This document shows, piece by piece, positions 63,034 through 64,000 of a DNA stretch of 64,000 nt. A program made the position numbers and the translations under genes. The notes beneath the pieces were generated by a model. The model did not search any database and had not been told where the DNA came from. It was given only the letters and a program-made list of their open reading frames with translations. Positions within the stretch are counted from its first letter, which is position 1, and the number at the start of each line of letters is the position of its first letter. The stretch comes from Extensimonas perlucida (GTDB lineage Bacteria; Pseudomonadota; Gammaproteobacteria; Burkholderiales; Burkholderiaceae_C): the NCBI RefSeq assembly GCF_007655255.1, contig NZ_VMYE01000016.1:1-64000 (forward strand), in the 5' to 3' direction.

Positions 63034-64000
63034 ATGACGCAATCTTTCGACGCTGCGATGCAGGCTTTTGCCCCGCAGCTGCCGCTGGCCGTAGGCCTGA
63101 GCGGCGGCGCCGATTCGAGCGCGCTGCTGCTGGCCTGCGCGCGCCGCTGGCCCGGGCAGGTGCAGGCGATCCACGTGCACCACGGCCTGCAGGCGGCGGC
63201 GGACGACTTCGAGCGCCACAGCATCGCGCTGTGCGCACGCCTGGGCGTGCCGCTGCATGTGCGACGCATAGACGCGCGGCCCGCGCGCGGCGCCAGCCCC
63301 GAGGATGCCGCGCGCCGCGCCAGATACCAGGCTTTTGAGGCTGTAGCGCTCTCCAGTCAAGCACAAGAAGCTATTCAATCAATAGCATTGGCGCAGCACG
63401 CCGACGACCAGGTCGAAACCCTGCTGCTCGCGCTCTCGCGTGGCGCGGGCGTCGCCGGGCTCGCGGCCATGCCCGGGCACTGGCAGAGCGGCGGGCTGCA
63501 CTGGTGGCGCCCCTTGCTGCGCGTGGCCGGCGCCGAGGTGCGCGCCTGGCTGCGCGCGCAGGGCGAGGGCTGGATCGAAGACCCGAGCAACAGCGACGAG
63601 CGCTACACGCGCAACCGCATCCGCGCGCGCCTGCTGCCTGCGCTCGAAGCGGCTTTCCCGGCGTTTCGCGACACCTTCGCGCGCTCGGCCGCACACGCCG
63701 CGCAGGCCAGCGCCCTGCTGCACGAGCTGGCCCGGCAAGACCTTGCGCTCGTGGGCGCGCCGCCGCAGATCGCCGCACTGCAAACGCTGGGCCCCGAGCG
63801 CCAGGCCAACGTGCTGCGCCACTGGCTGCGCAGCGCGCACCACACCACGCCCAGCGCCGCCCAATTGCAGGAGTTGCAGCGCCAGATCGCCGCCTGCCGA
63901 ACGCGCGGCCAGCGCATCCACATCAAGGTCGGGCGCGGCTTCGTGGTGCGCGTGGATGATCGACTCGATTGGTACAATCCTGCGCTTTTTCCGCCACCCG
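63034..64000 (+). CDS. tilS: tRNA(Ile)-lysidine synthase, 3' end beyond window
   Basis: TilS makes lysidine at C34 of tRNA-Ile(CAU). The frame opens at ATG 63034 (MTQSFDAAM) and stays open to the edge (322 codons). It has the PP-loop site GLSGGADSSALL near residue 23, HVHHGLQ, the AQHADDQVETLL block, RPLL and NSDERYTRNRIR. Residues about 102-119 come from repeat copy F. The accA-tilS order is common in proteobacteria. Confidence 0.94.
   Translation, partial: MTQSFDAAMQAFAPQLPLAVGLSGGADSSALLLACARRWPGQVQAIHVHHGLQAAADDFERHSIALCARLGVPLHVRRIDARPARGASPEDAARRARYQAFEAVALSSQAQEAIQSIALAQHADDQVETLLLALSRGAGVAGLAAMPGHWQSGGLHWWRPLLRVAGAEVRAWLRAQGEGWIEDPSNSDERYTRNRIRARLLPALEAAFPAFRDTFARSAAHAAQASALLHELARQDLALVGAPPQIAALQTLGPERQANVLRHWLRSAHHTTPSAAQLQELQRQIAACRTRGQRIHIKVGRGFVVRVDDRLDWYNPALFPPP
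63331..63390. repeat. Copy F of the ~55-bp repeat, inside tilS
   Basis: TTTTGAGGCTGTAGCGCT, CAAGCACAAGAAGCTAT and CAATCAATAGC follow the repeat pattern. The frame is kept and the copy codes about 19 residues (ending AQEAIQSIA) right before the conserved AQHADD. Confidence 0.78.

Noticed and set aside
62883-63338. Plus-strand open frame before tilS
   Set aside because: It overlaps tilS in another frame, has no family motif, and tilS has the PP-loop signature in its own frame.

Overview
The window looks like chromosomal DNA of a GC-rich betaproteobacterium of the order Burkholderiales, most likely family Comamonadaceae (Acidovorax, Alicycliphilus, Extensimonas and relatives). The reasons are the gene order sdhCDAB-sdhE-gltA beside mdh and acnB, a DUF1631 protein, the hemCDXY cluster, the codon use, and a short interspersed repeat typical in style of that family. 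I see no rRNA, tRNA, CRISPR array or intact insertion sequence.

Layout. 0.1-2.5 kb: peroxide defence (ahpF, ahpC, with an OxyR-like operator). 2.7-6.3 kb: mfd. 6.3-18.1 kb: a TCA-cycle block, with acnB, a small secreted protein, a frameshifted citrate-lyase-like gene and mdh on the minus strand, and a GntR/UTRA regulator, sdhCDAB, sdhE and gltA on the plus strand. The two halves diverge around a palindrome set inside a predicted promoter. 18.1-27.3 kb: DUF1631 protein, ettA, rhlE, an alpha/beta hydrolase and a lipoprotein with a degenerate M14 peptidase fold. 27.3-38.4 kb: an accessory island carrying an anaerobic-type corrin-ring operon, read leftward from a cobalamin riboswitch and flanked by copies of one repeat family. 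38.4-44.4 kb: CBS protein, ispH-fkpB, radC, Smr protein and a divergent LysR regulator/YeiH exporter pair. 44.9-52.3 kb: ppc and hemC-hemD-hemX-hemY. 52.4-64 kb: an Lrp regulator with a divergent E1 dehydrogenase (mdeR/mdeB-like), mtfA, lpxH, two cyclophilins, a TPR protein, cysS, an AlkA-like glycosylase, accA and the start of tilS, which runs off the right edge.

The cob operon order is riboswitch, cbiM, cobM/cbiF, cbiX, cobH/cbiC, cbiD, cobL/cbiET, cobI/cbiL, cbiG (N-terminal part), cbiG-C/bluB fusion, cobJ/cbiH, [2Fe-2S] ferredoxin, remnant cobA. Most genes overlap by 4-8 bases, so translation is probably coupled. The operon supplies cobalt entry, cobalt insertion, the methylations, ring contraction and the lower-ligand base. 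I see no cbiJ/cobK, and none of the amidation and nucleotide-loop genes. cobA is broken by a stop codon and cut off by a repeat, so uroporphyrinogen methylation must come from elsewhere, for example a cysG-type gene.

The most unusual feature is a repeat of about 55 bp present at least six times. Three copies are intergenic. Three lie in frame inside hemD, the aceE/mdeB-type gene and tilS, where they add about 20 residues without breaking the gene. Two other structured repeats (24.1 and 60.9 kb) share an outer inverted repeat and a central CATAG/CTATG hairpin. A third family with AACCCA-type ends marks both edges of the cob island and recurs at 44.8 kb.
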